A stretch of 64,000 nucleotides of DNA from Lobosporangium transversale (Eukaryota > Mortierellomycota > Mortierellomycetes > Mortierellales > Mortierellaceae). The stretch spans positions 62,001 to 126,000 of the forward strand of contig NW_019029010.1 of assembly GCF_002105155.1 (NCBI RefSeq), in the 5' to 3' direction. A model generated the notes under the pieces. It did no database searches. It saw only the letters and a list, made by a program, of their open reading frames with translations, and was not told the origin of the DNA. The position numbers and the translations under genes were made by a program. This document shows positions 35,208-46,333 of this stretch, one piece after another. Every line of letters begins with the position of its first letter. The first letter of the stretch is position 1.

Positions 35208-38200
35208 CCATCGTCCAGTAATAGACAATTTTGTATGCCCAACTGCAAAAAAGACGTTGAACGTCTGTGCTCGAGCACATTAAAAGCATCAAGGAATGTG
35301 TGTAATATGGGGGATAGTCATTCACCCTGGGCCATATTAGATAGAGTCATAAGAAGGCTATCTATGGGAGCCTAAAGCTATTAATTGACATCAAACATCA
35401 CTTCTCTGTCAAAGGTACCTATCGAAACCCTCTTGACCTGGATTCAAATTGAATGCGTATCTATATTCCAAAGTAATAAAGACTTTAGCTAGAACGGGCA
35501 CGCAATCAGCCCAACTTTCCAATCTATCAAGCACCTTAAATGCCAGCTGGAGTTCCAGAGGCTGCATACATGGATGTGCAGGCATAATACAATCCATCTT
35601 GCTTTGGATCCATGCACTAACAATAGGCTTGAATAAACTCCCACATCTTGTTCGCGATTCTGCGATCCTTGAAAGGGAGGTACACCGATCAATGACTTAG
35701 CCGGACGTTGTTGGAGATTTTATAAATACAGTTACAGGCTCTCAAAGTAAAACTGATCACGTCAACCATGCTGCTTCATCCTCTCATTCTTTCATTTCCC
35801 CATCCTCATTCCTCTTTCTCTCATTAAGAAAAAAAAAAAAAAAAAAAAAAAAAGACTCCTTCTACTAAGTATATGTAGTGCTATTCTGGATAGAAGATAT
35901 GGAAGCAAGGTACAAATCAATTCAGTCGAAAAGCTAGACATATCTATCAGGCTAAAAGCTAGACATGTCTATCAGTCAAATGCAGATTGGCCCTTTATAG
36001 CACCTCATCGGGCCGTAACTATGAAAGTTTATAATGGGATTTATAGAATAATACAACTGTAGCATGTGGTTGGCGACATGTGTGTAAAAAAAAAGGACGG
36101 TAAAGGACAAGCTCGTAGTCAAGTATAGGCCAAAAAAACGTTTTTATTTTTATTTTTTTATTTTTTTTTTTTGGATGTCAAAGGTTGTATAAAGAAAAAA
36201 TAAATAGGCGCCTGTCTTTCTGCTCTTCGACCTAAAACAGCAACCGGCAGCTAGCAGGTTCCGCGGTGGATGGATCGAGTTGATTCAGGATGAACTGATG
36301 AACGATATTGTTAAAGGGCATGGTCGCTAATAAAGTAAAAGAAAGGGAGGTCAACTACCAGAAGCATGTCATGTTTGTACTTCAATCATACAAACAACAA
36401 TCACTTACGATGGTCGTCCAATGAAAACTTGCAAAGCTTCTGAAGCACAGCATTTGTTACATTAGGCCCATGCTGGAAGCATGACTGCCATGGAACTACA
36501 ATCTTGTCGTACCTATTGATTGCGGATAGGTTGAAAAATAAAAAGTTGTTACCAAACACCGTCGTGATCGAGTATGTATATAGCTTTATAGTGCAAAGAC
36601 ATACCTGGTAGCAATGTTGGATTCGATAACACCAGGAGTAGTATCGCCTCCAGCATTCAACTTCTGCATAAACGTGGAGTTCGCAATCATTGAGGGGATT
36701 GACGGCACGAGCGAGATGTCGGGGTGCAATATCCCGGCAGCCTTAACCAATGCTACGGCTCCAGCCTGAGTTGTACCATGGTGAATAGGAGAAATCCCAA
36801 TATGCCTGTAGACCTTGCCAGCTCCATCCAAATACTTAACCCAGTACCTTGTCAGGATACCGCCTTGTGAATATCCTACGATATCTACTTGAGACGCATT
36901 CATCCTGTGCATCACTTTGTTCGCAAAGGCTCCCATCTCTCTGGCAGAGTCCTCGATAGGAGCAAGGCCTCCAAGAAAAGGGATTATTTTGTGTCTGCCA
37001 TAGGTAAGGCCAAAGACACAATAGCCGCGTTTGATCAATTTAGGTGCAAACTTGAACCAAAGATGGACAGTATTTGCAGTTCCATGAACTAGGATTACAG
37101 GACGAGGATGAGCAGGAGTCAGTTTACAGTTATAATCATTCAAGCCTCTGATCGCAGCCTCTTTAGCTACAATAGGCCTGGCAAGATCAGTTGGAAGAGA
37201 GTAAACTTGGATAGCCGAAAGAGAAAGGAGGGCAGCGGCAACGCTAATGAGAGAGAAGATAGTAAACTTCATTGTCGCTTAGATCCTTTGCTCAGTAGAA
37301 GAGCGCTTGGATATGCTGGTATTGTGCTAAGAGAACTTGAAGGATGGTGTTGCTCAGAAATTGAGGGCCTCCCTCGCTATTTGTATCATTTCTGCTTTCA
37401 TTCTAAAAGAAGAGCATACAAAGCTAACTACATTACTCGGCATACCTCAGAGATCATCAGCATTAGTGTATGCTAAAGCCAAGCTCAGGCATTGCTATCA
37501 ATAATTATCCGTGTCAGAAAAACAAAGACATGTTTAGTACGTCCATCCCCATTAAGGAGAACGTTTTGACGCTATTGCAAGTTAATGCGTACTCAATCGA
37601 ACTTTATTTTATGCTGCACACAACGCATCATAATTTAGGATAAGAATGAAGGGAGAAGTTAATGCATCGATTGTTAATCTGGTGCAAAGTTGAAGAACAT
37701 GAGTCTGTGCAGCTCCCAGGGCGGACCAGTCATATGGAGGCAATGTAAACGAGAAGGACACGGAGAAATAAAGTATATTCATGGGCTAGTAACGAAGAGG
37801 GGTCAAATAAATCTGTACAAATATAAACTTACTGCACACGTCTCTCCCCTCCAAGTTTTGTATTTTCAGGGTCATAGACATTCCCCTGATTAATTTAATG
37901 TCCGCCGCTCTGTCTTCAAGGCTATTGTGAAGCAAAAGATGTCTTATCAATGTGCCCCATTTCAACTTGTCATTTTATTCAATGAAGTGTATTTTCTGTG
38001 TTCGCAAAGAGTTGGCCTATGCCGGTATTACTTCCAGTCCAATCGCTCAATATGAGTCAGTCTTGAATGCACAGCTGCAAAAAAAGTAACCGTAGTCCTT
38101 ATGGTTTTGGTCAAAAGATGAATAACCACCATGATCAGTACAGGCACTACGGCACATTGAAAACATCAAGAAAAATGAATAATATGCGGGACAGTCCCTT

Positions 38201-38461
38201 GACCTTAGCCACTTTAGATTAGCTCATAGAAAGCCCAGCTATAGGAGCTAAGGCTGTGAATTGAGACCAAACAATACTTCTATCAAGAGGGTCCCTCAAA
38301 ATCTCACTTGACCTGAACTCAAATCTGTATTCTGGAGTAAAGAAGACTTTAAGTGGAAGCGGTACATATTCTCAATTATTCAAGCTCTATTAAGCGCCAG
38401 CTAAAGTTCCAGGTGTTGCATGCGTGGATGTGCAGGCACAATACCATCCATCTTGCTTTGG
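35208..38461. repeat. Left arm of the lipase palindrome
   Basis: Reverse complement of 39182-42436. The only differences I found are one base in the poly(A/T) run (about 35827-35852 against 41790-41815) and substitutions in the last 50 bases near the centre, such as at 38414. It contains lipase 3a. Beyond the lipase the arm holds a roughly 0.6 kb segment present twice (35030-35640 and 37900-38480, diverged), a mark of older tandem duplication of a lipase-bearing unit. A 67-codon frame at 37690-37893 is not supported as a gene. Confidence 0.88.
36232..37272 (-). CDS. Secreted lipase-like alpha/beta hydrolase 3a
   Basis: Exons 37272-36605, 36512-36409 and 36326-36232; introns of 92 and 82 bases with GTATGT and GTAAGT donors. 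The 288-residue product has a signal peptide ending near VYSLP, oxyanion motif LVHG (His63-Gly64), nucleophile elbow GYSQGG (Ser135), Asp225 in RYDKIVVPW and His257 in LDDHP. The triad is complete. It is the mirror image of 3b. Family knowledge suggests hydrolysis of acylglycerols or related esters outside the cell. Confidence 0.87.
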
Positions 38462-39181
38462 ATCCATACACTAACAATAGACTTGAATATTCACTATTTC
38501 CATTTCCAAGTAGAGCATAAGTAAAGAGTGTGCTGCCGTGTCATGTGAAAAGAGATTTCTGAACCTTAAAGTGTGCTAATATGGAATAAATATGAGGATG
38601 ATCATCTTTGTGCATGAATGGCCAAATCAAAGGCTGGAACCATCATCCACCAGAAGACGTATTTACTATAGCAGTAAAGTAAAAGCATCTGCATTTCTCT
38701 CGAACCATTGTGGCACAGAATGCAGCTGCATAACGCTTTGTCTTCCTTTTCGCTTAATGATTTATGGGTCTGTGTTGTGTCCAGTCAATGTGATGCAATG
38801 AGAACTGGCTCCAATGCTCGCATTTCAAAGGTGAAGCAGTACATAGTTAAAGTATCATGGCCCTCACTGCATTGTATAGAATTTTTTTTTTGTCCGGCAT
38901 TCATTGTGCACAACACGAACCCATGAATCGCTGAGCGAAACTGAAGCTTTATACAAATGCATTCTGTAGCTTTATGGATTGAAAGAAGTGTGTCTCCTGG
39001 TGAACAATGCAAAAAAGAAATAAAACCTAAAGAACACGTAGCCTTTAGCTATTATGCGCAAAGTTGGTCGCCCTGATTTTCATACCGTCTGCATAAGTGT
39101 ACCGCTAGAACAAAGATGTTAGTACACTGAGGTTCAGCAACATATTGTTTACTTATCCTCAACTTAGTGTTGGTATTGGAC
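38462..39181. other. Central spacer of the lipase palindrome
   Basis: 720 bases of non-repeated DNA between the two arms. Short frames only. It includes a segment (about 38655-38760) similar to 33020-33100 and 46625-46700, part of the dispersed lipase-flank repeat. Confidence 0.6.
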
Positions 39182-42100
39182 CCAAAGCAAGATGGATGGT
39201 ATTGTGCCTGCACATCCACGCATGCAACGCCTGGAACTTTAGCTGGCGCTTAATAGAGCTTGAATAATTGAGAATATGTACCGCTTCCACTTAAAGTCTT
39301 CTTTACTCCAGAATACAGATTTGAGTTCAGGTCAAGTGAGATTTTGAGGGACCCTCTTGATAGAAGTATTGTTTGGTCTCAATTCACAGCCTTAGCTCCT
39401 ATAGCTGGGCTTTCTATGAGCTAATCTAAAGTGGCTAAGGTCAAGGGACTGTCCCGCATATTATTCATTTTTCTTGATGTTTTCAATGTGCCGTAGTGCC
39501 TGTACTGATCATGGTGGTTATTCATCTTTTGACCAAAACCATAAGGACTACGGTTACTTTTTTTGCAGCTGTGCATTCAAGACTGACTCATATTGAGCGA
39601 TTGGACTGGAAGTAATACCGGCATAGGCCAACTCTTTGCGAACACAGAAAATACACTTCATTGAATAAAATGACAAGTTGAAATGGGGCACATTGATAAG
39701 ACATCTTTTGCTTCACAATAGCCTTGAAGACAGAGCGGCGGACATTAAATTAATCAGGGGAATGTCTATGACCCTGAAAATACAAAACTTGGAGGGGAGA
39801 GACGTGTGCAGTAAGTTTATATTTGTACAGATTTATTTGACCCCTCTTCGTTACTAGCCCATGAATATACTTTATTTCTCCGTGTCCTTCTCGTTTACAT
39901 TGCCTCCATATGACTGGTCCGCCCTGGGAGCTGCACAGACTCATGTTCTTCAACTTTGCACCAGATTAACAATCGATGCATTAACTTCTCCCTTCATTCT
40001 TATCCTAAATTATGATGCGTTGTGTGCAGCATAAAATAAAGTTCGATTGAGTACGCATTAACTTGCAATAGCGTCAAAACGTTCTCCTTAATGGGGATGG
40101 ACGTACTAAACATGTCTTTGTTTTTCTGACACGGATAATTATTGATAGCAATGCCTGAGCTTGGCTTTAGCATACACTAATGCTGATGATCTCTGAGGTA
40201 TGCCGAGTAATGTAGTTAGCTTTGTATGCTCTTCTTTTAGAATGAAAGCAGAAATGATACAAATAGCGAGGGAGGCCCTCAATTTCTGAGCAACACCATC
40301 CTTCAAGTTCTCTTAGCACAATACCAGCATATCCAAGCGCTCTTCTACTGAGCAAAGGATCTAAGCGACAATGAAGTTTACTATCTTCTCTCTCATTAGC
40401 GTTGCCGCTGCCCTCCTTTCTCTTTCGGCTATCCAAGTTTACTCTCTTCCAACTGATCTTGCCAGGCCTATTGTAGCTAAAGAGGCTGCGATCAGAGGCT
40501 TGAATGATTATAACTGTAAACTGACTCCTGCTCATCCTCGTCCTGTAATCCTAGTTCATGGAACTGCAAATACTGTCCATCTTTGGTTCAAGTTTGCACC
40601 TAAATTGATCAAACGCGGCTATTGTGTCTTTGGCCTTACCTATGGCAGACACAAAATAATCCCTTTTCTTGGAGGCCTTGCTCCTATCGAGGACTCTGCC
40701 AGAGAGATGGGAGCCTTTGCGAACAAAGTGATGCACAGGATGAATGCGTCTCAAGTAGATATCGTAGGATATTCACAAGGCGGTATCCTGACAAGGTACT
40801 GGGTTAAGTATTTGGATGGAGCTGGCAAGGTCTACAGGCATATTGGGATTTCTCCTATTCACCATGGTACAACTCAGGCTGGAGCCGTAGCATTGGTTAA
40901 GGCTGCCGGGATATTGCACCCCGACATCTCGCTCGTGCCGTCAATCCCCTCAATGATTGCGAACTCCACGTTTATGCAGAAGTTGAATGCTGGAGGCGAT
41001 ACTACTCCTGGTGTTATCGAATCCAACATTGCTACCAGGTATGTCTTTGCACTATAAAGCTATATACATACTCGATCACGACGGTGTTTGGTAACAACTT
41101 TTTATTTTTCAACCTATCCGCAATCAATAGGTACGACAAGATTGTAGTTCCATGGCAGTCATGCTTCCAGCATGGGCCTAATGTAACAAATGCTGTGCTT
41201 CAGAAGCTTTGCAAGTTTTCATTGGACGACCATCGTAAGTGATTGTTGTTTGTATGATTGAAGTACAAACATGACATGCTTCTGGTAGTTGACCTCCCTT
41301 TCTTTTACTTTATTAGCGACCATGCCCTTTAACAATATCGTTCATCAGTTCATCCTGAATCAACTCGATCCATCCACCGCGGAACCTGCTAGCTGCCGGT
41401 TGCTGTTTTAGGTCGAAGAGCAGAAAGACAGGCGCCTATTTATTTTTTCTTTATACAACCTTTGACATCCAAAAAAAAAAAATAAAAAAATAAAAATAAA
41501 AACGTTTTTTTGGCCTATACTTGACTACGAGCTTGTCCTTTACCGTCCTTTTTTTTTACACACATGTCGCCAACCACATGCTACAGTTGTATTATTCTAT
41601 AAATCCCATTATAAACTTTCATAGTTACGGCCCGATGAGGTGCTATAAAGGGCCAATCTGCATTTGACTGATAGACATGTCTAGCTTTTAGCCTGATAGA
41701 TATGTCTAGCTTTTCGACTGAATTGATTTGTACCTTGCTTCCATATCTTCTATCCAGAATAGCACTACATATACTTAGTAGAAGGAGTCTTTTTTTTTTT
41801 TTTTTTTTTTTTTTTCTTAATGAGAGAAAGAGGAATGAGGATGGGGAAATGAAAGAATGAGAGGATGAAGCAGCATGGTTGACGTGATCAGTTTTACTTT
41901 GAGAGCCTGTAACTGTATTTATAAAATCTCCAACAACGTCCGGCTAAGTCATTGATCGGTGTACCTCCCTTTCAAGGATCGCAGAATCGCGAACAAGATG
42001 TGGGAGTTTATTCAAGCCTATTGTTAGTGCATGGATCCAAAGCAAGATGGATTGTATTATGCCTGCACATCCATGTATGCAGCCTCTGGAACTCCAGCTG

Positions 42101-42436
42101 GCATTTAAGGTGCTTGATAGATTGGAAAGTTGGGCTGATTGCGTGCCCGTTCTAGCTAAAGTCTTTATTACTTTGGAATATAGATACGCATTCAATTTGA
42201 ATCCAGGTCAAGAGGGTTTCGATAGGTACCTTTGACAGAGAAGTGATGTTTGATGTCAATTAATAGCTTTAGGCTCCCATAGATAGCCTTCTTATGACTC
42301 TATCTAATATGGCCCAGGGTGAATGACTATCCCCCATATTACACACATTCCTTGATGCTTTTAATGTGCTCGAGCACAGACGTTCAACGTCTTTTTTGCA
42401 GTTGGGCATACAAAATTGTCTATTACTGGACGATGG
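39182..42436. repeat. Right arm of the lipase palindrome
   Basis: Inverted copy of 35208-38461, carrying lipase 3b. Confidence 0.88.
40371..41411 (+). CDS. Secreted lipase-like alpha/beta hydrolase 3b
   Basis: Exons 40371-41038, 41131-41234 and 41317-41411. Frame arithmetic closes exactly: 668 + 104 + 95 = 867 nt, or 288 residues plus stop. The protein is the same as 3a: Ser135 in GYSQGG, Asp225, His257, C-terminal NQLDPSTAEPASCRLLF. Two identical genes diverging from a 720-base centre suggest recent duplication or conversion and a possible dosage effect. Confidence 0.88.
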
Positions 42437-43370
42437 GATTTGGGCTAGTACACCCATAAACCAATTTTTGGCAAAAACAGAAAATGTAGTATGTTGAATG
42501 CAGTGACCATTCGATTGGAACAAATTGATAGAAAGACATTCTTTTCTTAACATTATCTGCGGAGACAGAGCGCCGGATAGTATGTTGGTCAGGTAATGGA
42601 TAGTTCGGTCGAACACTAGTGAATACTAAAGCCTATTGTTCGACAATGAGGAGGCAACCAATGTCTCACCCGCAGCCGCCCTTGGTTCATTAATAGATGT
42701 GAGACATCCAAAGAATACGACACAATTTTGATTAGTCATAAAAAAAAATAAGTTACGTACCTTATGCACTCGCATTTACTCATATCTCTGTTAACTTCTA
42801 TGAGTGTTCGTTGATTTCATTTTGTAGATGCTAAGTCATGATGATAGCTCATTCCCTCGTTCCCCCCGCATTTTTATCACTGCTTTGACCCAGGGAGCTG
42901 CACGGGTATATGCATCTCAAATTTACACCAGCTTCTAGTTTTATTTCTTGGTTCAATGCTGAAAGTTGGGAGAAAACTGATGTTTGAATAAATACAAAAA
43001 AATCTGGTTGTAGTATGCGCTTACTTGCAATTAGTAATGCGTACATTAAACATGTTTCTGTTCGCTGACATTAGCGATAGTTGCTAATAGTGCTTAAGCT
43101 CGGCTTTAGTATGAAAACATGCTAGTGGTACCTGATACCCATCGAATAATTTAGTTAGTTTATAGCCCTTCTTTGGAAATGGATCACCCTCCCTGCCTTT
43201 GTAATAGATACAGTGGCTTCCAATATTTCCAAGTGTTTCATTCTTCCAAAGGAAAACTATAAGTGTTCAACAGTGAGCAGCACTTGTGCCCTTGGATCCT
43301 AGATGGGAACAACCTGGAAGACATACTTTATTTGCTCTAAACCTATTAGCGCTCCTGCTTGTTTCTGATA
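42437..43370. other. Gene-free stretch before the transposase remnant
   Basis: No gene seen. A TACAGTGGCTTCCAATATTT sequence near 43208 resembles the end of a Tc1-type element and may mark the left terminus of the transposon that follows. I could not find a matching right terminus. Confidence 0.4.
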
Positions 43371-43378
43371 GCTTTTCA

Positions 43379-44274
43379 CTACTTTGAAATTATCCCCTCC
43401 ATGTTCGCGAATTTTTTTTTTAAATGATCCCACAAATGCTCAATAGGGTTTAGGTTTGGTGAATTGGCAGGCCATGTTAGTATTCTACCTGATGCTCTTG
43501 TCAATCCAATAGAGGCAAGGTAGGTTAGGACTCTCTTAGCCGTATGCTTAGAATCATTGTCTTGTTGGAAGATAAATTGCTCTGGATCAATGTTGTACCA
43601 ATTCACAGTATTCAATAGCTCGTCCTGGAGGATACGAATATACAGCTCGGAGTCCAGCGTGGAGTCGATCTTGGCCAAGTAGCCTGACCCATCCCACGTC
43701 ATGCAGCCCCAGACCATGATCGAACCACCACCATGTTTGACTGTGGGCGAAACTAACTTTGGGTCAATATCAGTCGCCTCCGCCTTTGGTTCTTTATTTG
43801 ATTCCACCCAAACATAGATATCCTAGAAATTTTGGGCTCATCGGACCAAATTACTCGCTTTCAATCAGCTTCGGTCCAGTCTTTGTGCTGGAGAGCAAAG
43901 TCCAGTCGAGCTTTCTTTTGACGTTTTGTTAGCCTAGGCTTCTTAACGGCTTTTTTAGCTTCCGGGCCTATATCTCTCAGCGCCCGACGCACCGTATTAG
44001 CTGACACTGGATCTTCGTTCTCATCGCTATAAAGCCTGGTAGCATGGACAGCTGATGAGACTATACCACGGTGAAGCAACAATCGAATATAATATGCATT
44101 CCGGTAATTGAACTTCCGTGGCCGACCAGCTCTACTTTTACTCCTGACAGGCCCTAATGTCTTGGAGACTGAGGATTTGGATATGCCTACTTCTGTGGCA
44201 ACCTGACGGACGGACTTGTGCTGCTCGAGTAAATGGAGAGCATCCTCAACAACGGATGCTTTGATTGGCCTCAT
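43379..44274 (-). pseudogene. Tc1-like transposase, inactivated
   Basis: The N-terminal frame (44274 to about 43861) has a helix-turn-helix (KSVRQVATEVGISKSSVSK) and a basic RAGRPRKF segment. The C-terminal frame (to 43379) holds the DDE catalytic region: WSDE near the junction, FQQDNDSKHTA, and SPNLNPIEHLWDHLKKK for the final Glu. The two parts are separated by an in-frame TGA where Trp or another residue would follow WTEAD, and by a one-base frameshift about 45 bases later. It is therefore dead. Both catalytic Asp residues and the Glu are still encoded. Confidence 0.85.
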
Positions 44275-44460
44275 CTTTGCTTAGGAAGAGTAACGTAGGC
44301 TCTCAGAAAAGTGTAAGTGAAGAGTATTTACTCAAGTGTGTGGGAGATAATTTGAAAAAAATTCTGCAAAGGTGCGTAAAATAAGTGATGGTTATACAGT
44401 ATAATTGTCCAAATGACATTAAATACTTTTGTCAACTAAAAACCATGATGAATGAGACTA

Positions 44461-44827
44461 CAGTCCTCCCTTGACATAAGGGACTCACAGCCAGTGCTCC
44501 TATTCGAACTGAAACTCTGTCAATTGATATTTATTTTTTTAATTTAAAACATCATAATTGACAAAGTTTCAGTTCGAATAGGAGCACTGCTCACAGCCCC
44601 TTATGTCAAGGGACTTTCTTGAGCCCAAATCAATTCAATCGAGTAAACAAAAAAGAATTTCCACATATAATTCATGAGGACGTGAAAAAAATATTGCCCT
44701 TAATGACAGGAATTGGAGGTATTTAAGGGGAGCATATCAATGAACGAATTCATCTTTTTTCATTAAATATAAGACATTTTCTTTTTTGTTTACTCGATTG
44801 AATTGATTTGGGCTCAAGGGAGGACTG
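44461..44827. mobile_element. Composite TA-flanked MITE
   Basis: Begins CAGTCCTCCCTTGA and ends with its reverse complement TCAAGGGAGGACTG, flanked by TA on both sides (44459-44460 and 44828-44829), as expected for Tc1/mariner-type insertion. Inside are two separate hairpins: arms of about 58 bases at 44468-44525 and 44556-44613, and arms of 40 bases at 44618-44657 and 44778-44817. The junction TCAAGGGACTTTCTTGAGC looks like two fused termini, so two elements may have merged. It has no coding capacity. Confidence 0.75.
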
Positions 44828-45157
44828 TAGAGATATTTTAAACTGGACCAGTACACTTATCATCGGCATACTTGTTTATTCTGATAAAAATAAAAGTGCA
44901 AGCAAACATCGCTATTATTCTAATCAATATGGAAACATGGGCGTGGAACGTGTGCACGATTTTAGAAGCCACTGTATCAATGCTGGATTTATCCCTTTAT
45001 CAAGTAACCATGAAAGGTAGAATGTCTGCAGCCAACTCAGAAAAAGATACAAAAAGTGAAGTAAATCCTTCATTTTCTGAACATCATCATCCTTCGTTTT
45101 CTTATCACGATACCAGCATACCCAACCACTCCTACTGAGCAAAGGATCCAAGCGACA

Positions 45158-46237
45158 ATGAAGTTTACTATCTTCTCTGTGATAAGCGTTACCGTCGCCC
45201 TTCTTTCTCTCCCGTCTATCCAAGTTTACTCCCTTCCAACTGATCTTGCCAGGCCTATTGTAGCTAAAGAGACTGCGATCAGAGGCTTGAATGATTATAA
45301 CTGCAAACTGACTCCTGCTCATCCTCGCCCTGTGATCTTGCTCCATGGAACTTTAGATACTATCAATATTTGGACCGTTTTTGCACTTAAATTGATCGCG
45401 CGCGGCTATTGTGTCTTTGGGATCACCTATGGCAGATTTGGAATAATCCCTATCCTTGGAGGCCTTACTAAGATTGAGGATTCTGCCAAAGAGGTTGGAG
45501 CCTTTATAAACAAAGTGATGCGCAAGATGAAAGCGTCCCAAATCGATATTGTTGGACATTCGCAAGGCACTGTCGTGGCAAGGTACTGGATGAAGTACTT
45601 GGATGGAGCTGGCAAGGTCCACAGGAGCATTGGGGTTTCCCCCGGCCACCATGGAACAACTCAGGCAGGGTTCGTTGCGCTGGCTGCAGCTACCAGGCTG
45701 CTCACTGCGATAAATCCCTACCAACACATACTCGCGCCAGTATATCCTGAACTGATTACGAACTCCACGTTTATACGGAAGTTGAATACTGGAGGCGATA
45801 CTACTCCTGGTGTTATCGAATCCAACATTGCTACCATGTATGTCTTTGCACTATAAAGCTATACACATACTCTGTCGCAACGGTCTTCAGCATTAACTTT
45901 TATTTGTTGTATTTTTTTTTTTTTTTTTTTTTTTTAATTATTGCAATCACTAGATACGATGAAACCGTAATTCCATGGCAATTAAGCTTACAAGACGGGC
46001 CCAATGTAACAAATGTCGTACTTCAGGACCTCTGCATTCTATCATTCAACGGCCATGGTAAGTGATTGTTGTTTGTATGATTGAAGCAGCACAAATATGC
46101 CATGCTTCTGGTAGTTAGTTTCTCTTTCTTTTATTTTATTAGCGACTATGCCCCTTAGCAAGGTCGTCCATCAATTCATCTTCAATCAACTCGACCCATC
46201 CACCGCCGAACCTGCGAACTGCTGGTCGCTTTTATAA
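45158..46237 (+). CDS. Secreted lipase-like alpha/beta hydrolase 4
   Basis: Exons 45158-45837, 45954-46057 and 46143-46237 (680 + 104 + 95 = 879 nt; 292 residues). Signal peptide to about VYSLP, LLHG oxyanion motif, GHSQGT with Ser135, Asp229 in YDETVIPW and His261. The leader (ACTGAGCAAAGGATCCAAGCG) is almost the same as that of 3a and 3b. The first 60 residues are close to 3a/3b, but the lid region (HRSIGVSPGHHGTTQAGF onwards) diverges. Intron 1 carries a poly(T) run. The composite MITE ends about 330 bases upstream. Confidence 0.86.
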
Positions 46238-46239
46238 GC

Positions 46240-46299
46240 CCGAAGGCAAAATTACGGACCCTTTTTTCTTCTTTATAAAGCATCACAACCAACGATATC

Positions 46300-46333
<34 letters not shown>

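Noticed and set aside
44556-44615. tRNA-like 3' end (AGTTCGAATAGGAGCACTG)
   Set aside because: It is part of the MITE hairpin; no anticodon arm or D arm can be formed.
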